Below the pieces are notes generated by a model. That model did no database searches. It worked only from the letters and a program-made list of their open reading frames with translations, and was not told where the DNA came from. This document shows, piece by piece, positions 32,765-40,787 of a stretch of 40,787 nt of DNA; the first letter of the stretch is position 1; every line of letters begins with the position of its first letter. A program made the position numbers and the translations under genes. Source of the stretch: DATCHW01 sp036508135 (GTDB taxonomy: Bacteria; Bacteroidota; Ignavibacteria; Tepidaquicellales; Tepidaquicellaceae); the NCBI GenBank assembly GCA_036508135.1, contig DATCHW010000083.1, positions 1 to 40,787 on the forward strand, in the 5' to 3' direction.

Positions 32765-33712
32765 ATGAATATAGAATCAAAAAAGGTATTACGAAACCTG
32801 CAGGATTTTGCAGGTATTACAATAGGTTGTGTAATTTTCGCAATTTCATATGCGTGGTTTTTAATTCCTTTTAAAGTTGCTCCGGGTGGAGTCGGCGGTA
32901 TCGCTACAGTGCTCTATCACTTCTTCGGTTTTCCGGCAGGTATTTCTATGATATTGATTAATATTCCTCTATTTGTAATTGCCTGGCTTTATCTGGGAAA
33001 ACAATTCGGATTCAAGTCCTTCTTCGGTATGGCTGTTGGCTCTCTTTTAATAGATTTCTTCGATCCGCATTTTCTTTTTGAGAAATGTAAATTTATGAAA
33101 CCCCTTATAAATACTCAGCACTGGGCAATGACGGATAATATATTACTCGCTTCAATTGCCGGTTCCGTGCTGCTTGGTATAGGTCTCGGAATTATTTTCC
33201 GTTTCAAGGGCTCCACAGGCGGTACAGATATTCCGGTTGCAATACTCAAGCAATATACAGGTATGTCAATCGGATCAGGATATTGGGTAATTGAATCCGC
33301 TATTATTTTGGCTATCGGAATTCTATTTAAAGATTTAAATCTGATAATCTGGGCATACCTTAATTTATTTATCACTACACAGATAGTCGATATCGCTGCC
33401 GAAGGACTGCCATATGTAAAGGGTGCATATATTATTTCTAAAAGCGAAGATGCGATAAAGGAAAGAATATTTACAGAACTCGATAGGGGAGTAACCATGC
33501 TCCATGCAGAAGGCGGATATACTGATAAAAGAAATGATGTGATTTTTTGCATTATAAATCGCAGGCAGATTACATCACTGCGCAGGATTGTAAAAGAAGA
33601 AGATCCTCAGGCATTTATGATACTGATGGATGTGAATGATGTAATGGGCGAGGGCTTCAAAACCAGAATGCTTGATTTTGGTAAACAGACTATTCCTAAA
33701 AACAAACCCTGA
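32765..33712 (+). CDS. YitT-family membrane protein (DUF161/DUF2179)
   Basis: 315 residues. Five to six membrane helices in the first 210 residues with the family motifs FLIPFKVAPGGVGGIATVLY (32-51) and FRFKGSTGGTDIPVAIL, then a soluble C-terminal DUF2179 domain (DRGVTMLHAEGGYTDKRNDVIFCIINRRQ, then DPQAFMILMDVNDVMGEGF). Family members sit in the inner membrane; transport or signalling roles have been proposed but are not settled. Single gene with its own upstream region; it converges with the T9SS protein gene. Confidence 0.88.
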   Translation: MNIESKKVLRNLQDFAGITIGCVIFAISYAWFLIPFKVAPGGVGGIATVLYHFFGFPAGISMILINIPLFVIAWLYLGKQFGFKSFFGMAVGSLLIDFFDPHFLFEKCKFMKPLINTQHWAMTDNILLASIAGSVLLGIGLGIIFRFKGSTGGTDIPVAILKQYTGMSIGSGYWVIESAIILAIGILFKDLNLIIWAYLNLFITTQIVDIAAEGLPYVKGAYIISKSEDAIKERIFTELDRGVTMLHAEGGYTDKRNDVIFCIINRRQITSLRRIVKEEDPQAFMILMDVNDVMGEGFKTRMLDFGKQTIPKNKP

Positions 33713-33728
33713 AAGAGCAGTACTGCCC

Positions 33729-33769
33729 CTTCTTACTTCTTTACCTTCTTACCCTCCTTACCTTCTTAT
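33729..33769. repeat. Short degenerate tandem repeat, polypyrimidine
   Basis: Five 8-9-base units of the type CTTCTTAC follow each other (starting 33729, 33737, 33745, 33753, 33762) between the convergent YitT and T9SS genes. The last unit overlaps the stop codon of the reverse gene. Strand bias is complete: all C/T except the unit A. Confidence 0.6.
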
Positions 33770-34995
33770 TTCATTAAAATCATCTTTTTCGTCACACTTA
33801 AGCCATCTGTTACCAATCTATAGAAATAAACTCCACTCGAGAATTGTGACGCATTGAAATCTACAGTATAATACCCTGCTTTTTTCACTTCATTCACCAA
33901 AGTAGAAACTTCTCTGCCGAGCATATCATAAACTTTTAAAGTTATTAAACCATCAACCGGCAACTGAAAACTAATAACTGTTTTCGGATTAAAAGGGTTG
34001 GGAAAATTTTGGAATAATGAATATTTATCTGGTATTTCTCCTGTTGAAGTGATATTGGAAATTGTGGAATCCATATATATCCATACTCCGCCATTACTTG
34101 TTCCGTTAGCCCCGACAAGAATTTTATTTTGATAACATAAAGATTGATTGGAACTTATAGTGAAATTAAAATTAACAAACGATAATCCGTCATCAGTTGA
34201 TTTATATACTCCTCCATTTCCGCTTGCACATATATTCTCACTCAAATCAAGGCAGGCACCGCGCATTGCACCGGGTAAACTCGAAACATTTGTCCAGTTC
34301 AGACCTCCGTTTGTAGATTTGCTTACCGGATATCCGGTTGTTGTTGTAACAGTGTAAAGGTTACCGTTCATCTTTTCCAAAATTGCCCAGATGTTATAAG
34401 GATTTAAACTCGTACTGAATGTATATCCTGCATCTGTTGACCTGTAAAATCCTGTATTCGTGAGTAAAGTTGATGAAGCACCGCAATATATAATGTTAGA
34501 ATTATATCTATCGACCGTTAACGAAACAACAGATAATGTAGTCAGTGCAGTATCAGGAAATGTAACGCCATAATCTGTACTTCTGAAAATTCCACCGTTA
34601 GTTGCCCCAACATAAACATAACCATTTTTTCCGCAGGCAACAGACTGCACGGATTTGTTATTGAAAACACTGCTTGGAATTGTAATCCAGTTTGCCCCCC
34701 CGTTTGTTGATTTTACTAAACCGCCTGACACATAAGCCCCATAAATATTATTTAATGAATCACATGCAAGATACAATATATTCGCGGTTCCTCCAGAAAA
34801 AACGGCAGTCCAGTTATCACCTCCGTCTGTTGATTTATAAATTGCCTTCGTTGTTGTCCCGGCATATATATTACCCTGAAAATCTTTTGCTAAAGACCAG
34901 GTCGCTGTTCCCGCTATGTGCTGAGTCCAGGTTTGTGACATTAAATTTACGGCGAATATCGTCGTAAATAAAACAGTAAAAATTAAATTTTTCAT
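33766..34995 (-). CDS. T9SS-secreted BNR/sialidase-like repeat protein
   Basis: 409 residues. Signal peptide (MKNLIFTVLFTTIFAVNLMSQ), then a beta-propeller region with repeated KSTDGGDNW-like BNR boxes (IYKSTDGGDNWTAV, VKSTNGGANWITI, FRSTDYGVTF, YRSTDAGYTF, SKSTNGGLNWTNV, YKSTDDGLSFVNF), and a T9SS type A sorting domain from about residue 322 (FQNFPNPFNP, VYDMLGREV, SSGVYFYRL, KKMILMK). Secreted or surface-displayed; binding or structural role rather than a known enzyme. Convergent with the YitT gene. Confidence 0.88.
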   Translation of the reverse strand: MKNLIFTVLFTTIFAVNLMSQTWTQHIAGTATWSLAKDFQGNIYAGTTTKAIYKSTDGGDNWTAVFSGGTANILYLACDSLNNIYGAYVSGGLVKSTNGGANWITIPSSVFNNKSVQSVACGKNGYVYVGATNGGIFRSTDYGVTFPDTALTTLSVVSLTVDRYNSNIIYCGASSTLLTNTGFYRSTDAGYTFSTSLNPYNIWAILEKMNGNLYTVTTTTGYPVSKSTNGGLNWTNVSSLPGAMRGACLDLSENICASGNGGVYKSTDDGLSFVNFNFTISSNQSLCYQNKILVGANGTSNGGVWIYMDSTISNITSTGEIPDKYSLFQNFPNPFNPKTVISFQLPVDGLITLKVYDMLGREVSTLVNEVKKAGYYTVDFNASQFSSGVYFYRLVTDGLSVTKKMILMK

Positions 34996-35188
34996 AACCT
35001 TAATTATTTAATTTAAAAATTATTAAATTGTTTGAATTATTAGAATTTGATATACTTTTGAAAACAGTATTTACAGGCAGTATGTAAATATCAATTATAT
35101 TTTTCATTGATGTAAGATTAAATTGTCAGTATGTTGAAATTAATGTAAAACTATTTTAAAAATCAATCTTAAAGTTAATCTATTTTTA

Positions 35189-37117
35189 ATGAAGATTGTA
35201 AAGGTTTTGTTGATTGTTTTAATTTTGACGAGTCTTTATGGATTCTCTCATAATCCTGATATTTCTGATTTCGAAAAAGAAAAATTTCATTCTTATAAAT
35301 CATCTCTTACCGATTCCACTATTGACGTGAATTATTATAATTTATTTTTCGATATTCACATAAACCCCGATTATTTATATGCGCAAGCGGAGATATTATG
35401 CAAAGTCGTACAAAATCCTCTTAACTTTGTTTATCTTGACCTTAGTAATTATCTGACGGTTGATTCAATAAAAACAGGGAATTCATTTTTACAATTTAAT
35501 CACTTAAATAATAAACTTTCCATAGTTCTGAACAGGACGTACAACCCGGGCGAGCAAATACAAATGATTATTTTTTACCGCGGACTTCCTGTTCCGACAG
35601 GATACGGGAGCTTCGTCTTCGGAACAAATATTAATACTCCCGTGATATGGACGCTTAGTGAACCTTTTGGTGCAAGCGACTGGTTCCCCTGTAAAAACTC
35701 GCCCGATGATAAAGCAGATTCCTCGAAAATGAGAATAAAATGCAGGAATGATTTTACGGCAGTATCAAACGGAATTCTTGAAAGTGTTACAGATAATACG
35801 GATAGCACAAAGACTTATGAATGGAAATGCAATTATCCCATCGCGAATTATCTTATATCCCTTGCGGTTACAAATTACGAAGTTTATAAAAATTATTTCA
35901 AATATACTCCTGCGGACTCAATGCCTGTGATTCATTACATCTATTCCCAGAATCTGAATGGTTTAAAATCCCAGCTTGATAGAACAGTAGATATGCTTGA
36001 ATTTTTTTCTTCAAAATTCGGACTCTATCCCTTTATAAATGAAAAATACGGACACGTCCAGTTTGGTGAATATGGCGGAATGGAGCATCAGACGATTGCG
36101 TCAATGGGTTTATTCAATGATGGAATTATGGCGCACGAACTTGCTCATCAGTGGTTTGGTGATAAAATCACCTGCCGCAACTGGCAGAATATCTGGCTGA
36201 ATGAAGGATTTGCTACATATTCAGAAGCACTGTATAACGAACATCTTTATGGAAAACTTATTTACGATGATTTTATTAGTTACAAAATGCTGGAGGCAAA
36301 AAGGGCAAGAAGTTCTATCTACGTCCAAAACCCTACTAATATTAATGAAATATTTAATGCAGACCGAAGTTACTCAAAAGGCGGCGTGGTTCTTCATATG
36401 CTAAGGGGTGTTATCGGTGATACCATTTTTTTCAGGGTTCTCCGGAAATATTCTTCTGATACAGCTCTTGCATTCAAAACTGCCGTTACCGAAGATTTCC
36501 AGCGCACTGCAGAAAGCGTTTATGGCTCGAGTCTCGAATACTATTTCCGGGAATGGATTTACGGAGAAAATTATCCGAAGTATATGATTAACTGGTCGTA
36601 TATTCAGGATGAAAATAATTTTTACAATGTATCTTTTAATCTTTCTCAGCAGTCTAACTCAAATCCTGTTTTTTTTACGATGCCTGCAGAGATAAAAATA
36701 AAAACAGAATACGGTGATACATTATTAAATATCTTTAATAACTCACAGCAGCAAAGTTATAGTTTCAAAGTAAAAGGAAAACCCCTGAGTCTTACATTTG
36801 ACCCGGGTAATAAAATTTTAAAAGACAAAACAGGGGATGAAATTGCCGTGCCCGTAAGGTATTATCTCGGGCAAAATTTCCCTAATCCCTTCAATCCGGT
36901 CACTAACATAAATTATGAAATATTGAAATATTCTGATGTCAGTTTAATTGTTTATGATATCCTTGGACGAATTGTAAAAATTCTTGTTAATGAAAAGCAA
37001 AAACCCGGTGCTTATATTGTCAGATTTTCCTCGGAAAATCTGCCTTCAGGAATATATTTCTACAAAATCATCTCGGGAGAATTTACAGATTCAAAAAAAA
37101 TGTTGATGATAAAATAG
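35189..37117 (+). CDS. M1-family zinc metallopeptidase with T9SS sorting domain (first of two)
   Basis: 642 residues. Signal peptide, an M1 N-terminal beta domain (VDVNYYNLFFDIHI-type start), the exopeptidase motif as GGMEH (296-300, usually GxMEN), zinc site HELAH (316-320) with third ligand E339 in NEGFATY, and the Tyr of SYSKGGVVLHMLR. After the catalytic domain comes a small beta domain and a T9SS type A tail (NFPNPFNPVTN, VYDILGRI, SGIYFYKI, KKMLMIK). Probably a secreted aminopeptidase-like enzyme. A tandem paralogue follows 306 bases later. Confidence 0.93.
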   Translation: MKIVKVLLIVLILTSLYGFSHNPDISDFEKEKFHSYKSSLTDSTIDVNYYNLFFDIHINPDYLYAQAEILCKVVQNPLNFVYLDLSNYLTVDSIKTGNSFLQFNHLNNKLSIVLNRTYNPGEQIQMIIFYRGLPVPTGYGSFVFGTNINTPVIWTLSEPFGASDWFPCKNSPDDKADSSKMRIKCRNDFTAVSNGILESVTDNTDSTKTYEWKCNYPIANYLISLAVTNYEVYKNYFKYTPADSMPVIHYIYSQNLNGLKSQLDRTVDMLEFFSSKFGLYPFINEKYGHVQFGEYGGMEHQTIASMGLFNDGIMAHELAHQWFGDKITCRNWQNIWLNEGFATYSEALYNEHLYGKLIYDDFISYKMLEAKRARSSIYVQNPTNINEIFNADRSYSKGGVVLHMLRGVIGDTIFFRVLRKYSSDTALAFKTAVTEDFQRTAESVYGSSLEYYFREWIYGENYPKYMINWSYIQDENNFYNVSFNLSQQSNSNPVFFTMPAEIKIKTEYGDTLLNIFNNSQQQSYSFKVKGKPLSLTFDPGNKILKDKTGDEIAVPVRYYLGQNFPNPFNPVTNINYEILKYSDVSLIVYDILGRIVKILVNEKQKPGAYIVRFSSENLPSGIYFYKIISGEFTDSKKMLMIK

Positions 37118-37423
37118 CATAGCTATTTTATCAGAAATCCCAATAGCGGAGCGTATCGGGACTGAAGAAACATTAATACTGATAACTGTTATTCATCTCG
37201 ATTCCAAAACTTGACTTAGAATCGTCTCCTCCTGTTTACGAATCACCCGATTCGTAAACTTATTGTTATTCTTTGCCTCTATTATTTTATTTTACTCCCT
37301 GACCAATCCTCACGGAGTTGAATTATTGATAAAATTAATCTGAATTTAGCTATATTCTAAATAAGATATTTGTTATTTTATCTGTTAATAGAAACAAATT
37401 TAAAATATTTAATTTTTACTTAA
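37118..37423. other. Intergenic region, 306 bases, with several hairpins
   Basis: No gene seen. Three hairpins occur: TCCC/GGGA arms around GCGGAGCG (37137-37161), CGATTC/GAATCG (37199-37204 with 37219-37224), and a perfect 11-base stem GTTTACGAATC/GATTCGTAAAC (37234-37244 with 37249-37259). The first resembles part of the sequence at 39487-39508. The upstream region of the second peptidase gene is AT-rich. Confidence 0.6.
37234..37259. repeat. Perfect 11-base-pair hairpin between the peptidase genes
   Basis: GTTTACGAATC and its complement around ACCC. No T-run directly behind it on the forward strand, though T-rich sequence follows; could act as a terminator of the first peptidase gene or be a small dispersed palindrome. 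Confidence 0.6.
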
Positions 37424-39442
37424 ATGAAAAAAATCATTCTTCTCACCTTTGTGTTTTTCCTCGGAGTAATTAACCTGTATTCTCAGGATGATTCAAGATC
37501 CGAAGGAGCTTTTTATTGCTCACAAAAGAAAATTCATAATCCGAATTACATTGCCCTTTCACCCATGTCTCAGAATAGTCCGAGACACACATTTGATATG
37601 CTCGATACCAAAATGAATATCAATTTGTACAGTAATTTTAAAAGCCCGTACCCAAGAAATTATTCCGCAAATGTTATAGATAAATTCAGAGTTGATTCTA
37701 CTCTGAATAGTATCACATTAAACGCCGTTAATACTTCTCTTGCGGTTGACTCTGTTCGTTTGTATCCGTCAAATACGACATTAGCATTTACTCAGATTTC
37801 TGACATTTTAACCATCACTCTTGACAGGACTTATAGTCCGGGTGAAATTGCTCAGGTAAGAATTTATTACAGGCACCTTGCAATTGCTGATAATGTGTTC
37901 TATTGCAGTAACGGGGGTGTTTTTACGGACTGCGAACCTGAGGGGGCGAGGCATTGGTTCCCCTGTTGGGATAGACCTTCTGACAAAGCTACGTATGATA
38001 TGATGATCAAAGTTCCGGCAAATGTCAGAATAGGATCAAACGGAAGATTAAATGATTCCACCTTAACAGGTGATTCATTATATTATCACTGGATTAGCAG
38101 AGATCCGATTTCGACATATCTCGTGGTTATGACCGGAAAAGTAAATTATAATATGACAGTTATATACTGGCATAAAATTTCAAATCCAAATGACAGTGTT
38201 CCGATGAGGTATTATTGGAACTCAGGTGAAAATCCGACTTCAGATATAAATGCAATACGTGATATGACAACTTTTTATTCACAGAAATTCGGAGAATATC
38301 CTTTTGAAAAAGGCGGATTTACAACAGCTCCTGCAAGCGGATTTACCTGGGGGGGGATGGAAAACCAAACTCTTATTACTTATTGTCCGAATTGCTGGGT
38401 TAGTTATACATCTCACGAATATGCACATATGTGGTTTGGGGATATGATTACCTGTGCAACCTGGGCTGATATCTGGGTAAATGAAGGCCATGCAACATTT
38501 TGCGAAGCTTTATACAGAGAGCATACTTCAGGATACGCCTCGTATAAATCAGCTATTAATAGTGACGCAAGCTATTATCTGAGCTATAATCCGGGCTGGG
38601 CAATTTCAGTTCCAAGCTGGGAAACTACTACCCCTGATGTAAATACACTTTTTGATCTTTCAATCACTTATGATAAGGGTGCTTGTGTACTTCATATGCT
38701 GCGATATGTTTTAGGTGATACAGTATTCTTTAATGCTTTGCATACTTACGGTACAGATACCACAAATTTCAAATTTAAAACTGCAAGAATACAGGACTAC
38801 AATGCAATGTGGAATATTTATACAGGTCAGAATCTTGACTGGTTCTTCAATGAATGGATTTACCAGCCGAATCATCCGGTCTATGCAAATACATATAATA
38901 TTACTAACACAGGGACAAATCAATGGAGATTAAAGTTTTATGCAAATCAAACTCAATCAAATACACCATTCCATAAAATGCCGATAACTTTAAGGATTCC
39001 ATTCACAAGCGGACCTGCAGATACTGTCAGAGTTATGAATGATGTTAACGGACAGGTCTTTATTTTTGATTATACAGGCAAGCAACCAACTGCACCTACT
39101 TTCGATCCGAACAACGATATAGTTCTTAAATCAGCTTCCTTATTAGTTGGTGCTACAGGTAACGAAACCCAGATTCCCGAAAAATTCAGTCTTTACCAGA
39201 ATTATCCGAATCCGTTTAATCCTGTTACGGTAATTAAATACGACGTTCCGGAAAATTCAAATGTAAAGATTACCGTTTATGATGCAACCGGAAAAGAAGT
39301 GAAAACTCTTGTAAATGAAATTAAATCAGCCGGAAAACACGAAGTAATGTTTAACGGAGTGAGTCTGTCTTCAGGTGTTTATTACTATAAAATCGTTGCA
39401 GGTAATTTCTCTGATATAAAGAAATTGGTACTTGTGAAATAA
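37424..39442 (+). CDS. M1-family zinc metallopeptidase with T9SS sorting domain (second of two)
   Basis: 672 residues. Signal peptide (MKKIILLTFVFFLGVINLYSQ), M1 N-terminal domain, canonical GGMEN motif (in FTWGGMENQTLI), zinc site HEYAH (331-335) with E354 in NEGHATF, and the catalytic-region Tyr in ITYDKGACVLHMLR. T9SS type A tail from about residue 584 (YQNYPNPFNPVT, VYDATGKEV, SSGVYYYKI, KKLVLVK). Similar to the previous gene along its whole length, so a tandem duplication that has diverged is likely. A clear terminator follows. Confidence 0.94.
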   Translation: MKKIILLTFVFFLGVINLYSQDDSRSEGAFYCSQKKIHNPNYIALSPMSQNSPRHTFDMLDTKMNINLYSNFKSPYPRNYSANVIDKFRVDSTLNSITLNAVNTSLAVDSVRLYPSNTTLAFTQISDILTITLDRTYSPGEIAQVRIYYRHLAIADNVFYCSNGGVFTDCEPEGARHWFPCWDRPSDKATYDMMIKVPANVRIGSNGRLNDSTLTGDSLYYHWISRDPISTYLVVMTGKVNYNMTVIYWHKISNPNDSVPMRYYWNSGENPTSDINAIRDMTTFYSQKFGEYPFEKGGFTTAPASGFTWGGMENQTLITYCPNCWVSYTSHEYAHMWFGDMITCATWADIWVNEGHATFCEALYREHTSGYASYKSAINSDASYYLSYNPGWAISVPSWETTTPDVNTLFDLSITYDKGACVLHMLRYVLGDTVFFNALHTYGTDTTNFKFKTARIQDYNAMWNIYTGQNLDWFFNEWIYQPNHPVYANTYNITNTGTNQWRLKFYANQTQSNTPFHKMPITLRIPFTSGPADTVRVMNDVNGQVFIFDYTGKQPTAPTFDPNNDIVLKSASLLVGATGNETQIPEKFSLYQNYPNPFNPVTVIKYDVPENSNVKITVYDATGKEVKTLVNEIKSAGKHEVMFNGVSLSSGVYYYKIVAGNFSDIKKLVLVK

Positions 39443-39470
39443 AGATATTTACTTAATCAGAAGTCATAGT

Positions 39471-39511
39471 TTATTCCGATATATCGGGAATAACGAAGTG
39501 TATCGGGAATA
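39471..39511. repeat. Eroded palindromic repeat
   Basis: TTATTCC and GGGAATAA arms with GATATATC at the centre, followed by CGAAGTGTATCGGGA, which is close to CGGAGCGTATCGGGA at 37146-37160. Two copies with this wording suggest a dispersed intergenic element. Confidence 0.45.
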
Positions 39512-39546
39512 TTAATGAAATAAAAATTCGATACAACTTAAATTTG

Positions 39547-39576
39547 AAAGCCGGGAGTTTTGCTTCCGGCTTTTTT
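39547..39576 (+). terminator. Rho-independent terminator after the second peptidase gene
   Basis: Eight-base stem AAAGCCGG/CCGGCTTT (39547-39554 with 39566-39573), further weak pairing inside, then six T. Confidence 0.85.
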
Positions 39577-39926
39577 AATTTTGCCTTGGTGTAAATTATT
39601 GGGATCAATTCTTCAGATATTTTTGGTGAATAAATCTTGATAACCTCCTTTCCGGAGTTATGTTAGCTATCATAACTATCATACCGGAAAAAGGGCTTTA
39701 TATATTTAAAAGAATATGTTTACATTATACCAATCAAATAAAGAGTCATATATGTGTTTGATAAAACTAATATGTGAGTATAGTTTAGTCTTTACTGAAT
39801 GGAATTTATTTGTCAAATCCTCTTACCAAATCTTTGTACCTCAATTTACCAATTTATTAGAAAAATGATTATTCATTTTTATATATTAAAAATTTTCAAA
39901 ATGAGAAAATTTAAATATTTTATATT

Positions 39927-40787
39927 ATGAAACTTCAAAAATACATTTCGAAAGTTCTCGATATTCTTATTGCAATTGTTCTGCTTTTATTTTTTGCTTC
40001 GTTTGGATTTAGGGACGGCAGGACATCTGGCTGGTATCAGCAGTTCTTTCCAAATATGAACGGAAGCACAATAATGAGTATGACATTTCTCGATAGTTTG
40101 ACTGGATTTGCCGCAACTAATACTAATTCTCTGATTCAAGGATATATATTAAAAACTACAAACGGCGGTGATAATTGGAATATTATATTCACTTATGATA
40201 GTTTGCCTTATAATAATATAACTTTTACAAGTTTAAAATTTGCAGATAAGAATATTGGTTATGTAGGTACGAATTACTATGATTTATTTAAGACTACGGA
40301 TGGAGGTAATAATTGGCAAAAGTTATATATAAGTTTTGGGTGTTCTGATATGGCGGCAATAAATAAAGATACTGTATTGATAGTTCAAAGCGATATAATC
40401 GATGGAGGAGTTTACCGTTCAACAAACGGAGGTTTGAATTGGCAGGCATTGGGACCAACGGGAGGCTCAGGACAACCAGGTTCAATTTATATGTTTAACA
40501 AGGATATAGGATTTAATCTCGGTTCATCCGGAATGAAAAAAACAACAAACGGAGGTTTGAATTGGTTTATGATACCAAATGAAACATATTCCGGAATTAA
40601 ATTTATTGACACACTAACGGGCTGGAAATGTTGGGATAGCATTAAAAAAACCACGAATGGAGGATTAAACTGGTTTGCACAAAGAACCCCTTCAATTAGT
40701 CTTAATTTTGCCCCATATTCAAGCTTTTCAATAAATAATCGAGATACAATTTGGATGGTGGGAGCGAGAAATTTTTCACATATACCA
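39927..40787 (+). CDS. BNR-repeat secreted protein, Ycf48-like (cut by window end)
   Basis: The frame is open from ATG at 39927 to the last base (287 residues) with no stop, so the gene continues beyond the window. Signal peptide or membrane anchor at 1-32 (MKLQKYISKVLDILIAIVLL, then LFFASFGF), then repeats of the form KTTNGGDNW: KTTNGGDNWNII, KTTDGGNNWQKL, RSTNGGLNWQAL, KTTNGGLNWFMI, KTTNGGLNWFAQ. These BNR/Ycf48-like boxes form beta propellers. By analogy with its neighbours it probably ends in a T9SS sorting domain, but that part is not visible. Confidence 0.85.
   Translation, partial: MKLQKYISKVLDILIAIVLLLFFASFGFRDGRTSGWYQQFFPNMNGSTIMSMTFLDSLTGFAATNTNSLIQGYILKTTNGGDNWNIIFTYDSLPYNNITFTSLKFADKNIGYVGTNYYDLFKTTDGGNNWQKLYISFGCSDMAAINKDTVLIVQSDIIDGGVYRSTNGGLNWQALGPTGGSGQPGSIYMFNKDIGFNLGSSGMKKTTNGGLNWFMIPNETYSGIKFIDTLTGWKCWDSIKKTTNGGLNWFAQRTPSISLNFAPYSSFSINNRDTIWMVGARNFSHIP

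Larger units (their letters stand above)
39443..39926. other. Intergenic region, 484 bases
   Basis: No gene seen. It holds a hairpin with an eroded palindrome (39471-39491, TTATTCC/GGGAATAA), a terminator (39547-39576), and a structured stretch at 39650-39690 with TCCGG/CCGGA and AGTTATG/CATAACT arms. The last 200 bases are AT-rich and should contain the promoter of the next gene. Confidence 0.6.

Noticed and set aside
1..40787. CRISPR arrays, tRNA or rRNA genes, prophage or transposase genes
   Set aside because: I looked for regularly spaced repeats, cloverleaf-like sequences and transposase or integrase motifs and found none.

Overview
The window is AT-rich DNA from a bacterium of the Bacteroidota/Chlorobi/Ignavibacteria group. 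The strongest sign is a set of secreted proteins ending in type IX secretion (T9SS) type A sorting domains, with the 'NYPNPFNP...VYD.LGRE...SGVYFY' signature typical of Ignavibacteria. KdsA (lipopolysaccharide Kdo synthesis), an outer-membrane barrel candidate and many lipoproteins indicate a Gram-negative envelope. Many starts are TTG or GTG, and most genes lack a good Shine-Dalgarno sequence. I see no tRNA, rRNA, CRISPR array, prophage or insertion sequence.

Layout. 2-286: end of a T9SS cargo gene, then a terminator. 530-4875 (+): a tight run with bshB1 (bacillithiol), a PolB-like exonuclease, ebfC-recR, a methyltransferase and two lipoproteins. 4885-9446 (-): L,D-transpeptidase, the bacilliredoxin ytxJ, a degenerate purine nucleoside phosphorylase paralogue, a canonical PNP, a DivIVA-domain protein and a YggS-type PLP protein. 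9653-12657 (+): RodZ-like protein and NAD-dependent ligase. 12673-13908 (-): FMN reductase and a barrel protein. 14093-19959 (+): TrmH, KdsA, a lipoprotein, a BrnT/BrnA toxin-antitoxin pair and a large membrane protein with a spermidine-synthase-like domain. 20009-22480 (+): two phosphofructokinases, one with PPi-type and one with ATP-type residues. 22604-25629 (+): an amino-acid permease and two lipoproteins. 25805-31035 (+): transaldolase, GcvT, a ComB-family protein and FtsK. 31145-32312 (-): DeoC and a 61-residue conserved-looking protein. 32765-33712 (+): YitT family. 33766-40787: a secretome block with a BNR-repeat T9SS protein, two M1 metallopeptidases with T9SS tails, and the start of another BNR-repeat protein cut by the window edge.

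How the genes fit together. BshB1 and YtxJ point to bacillithiol as the low-molecular-weight thiol. The two PFKs, transaldolase, DeoC and PNP form a sugar-phosphate and nucleoside-salvage theme: PNP releases ribose-1-phosphate, and DeoC and transaldolase feed triose and pentose phosphates toward glycolysis. RecR, LigA and FtsK serve DNA repair and segregation; RodZ, DivIVA and the L,D-transpeptidase serve cell shape and wall.

The most interesting unexplained items are the PNP paralogue that has lost its phosphate loop and base-binding residue, a 19-bp inverted repeat inside the methyltransferase coding sequence, a lipoprotein whose signal peptide is reachable only from a non-canonical start codon, a ComB homologue with no visible coenzyme M context, the membrane protein with a spermidine-synthase fold lacking its catalytic acid, and an orphan terminator-like hairpin between divergent genes. 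I did not find a clear new multi-gene system such as a defence island.
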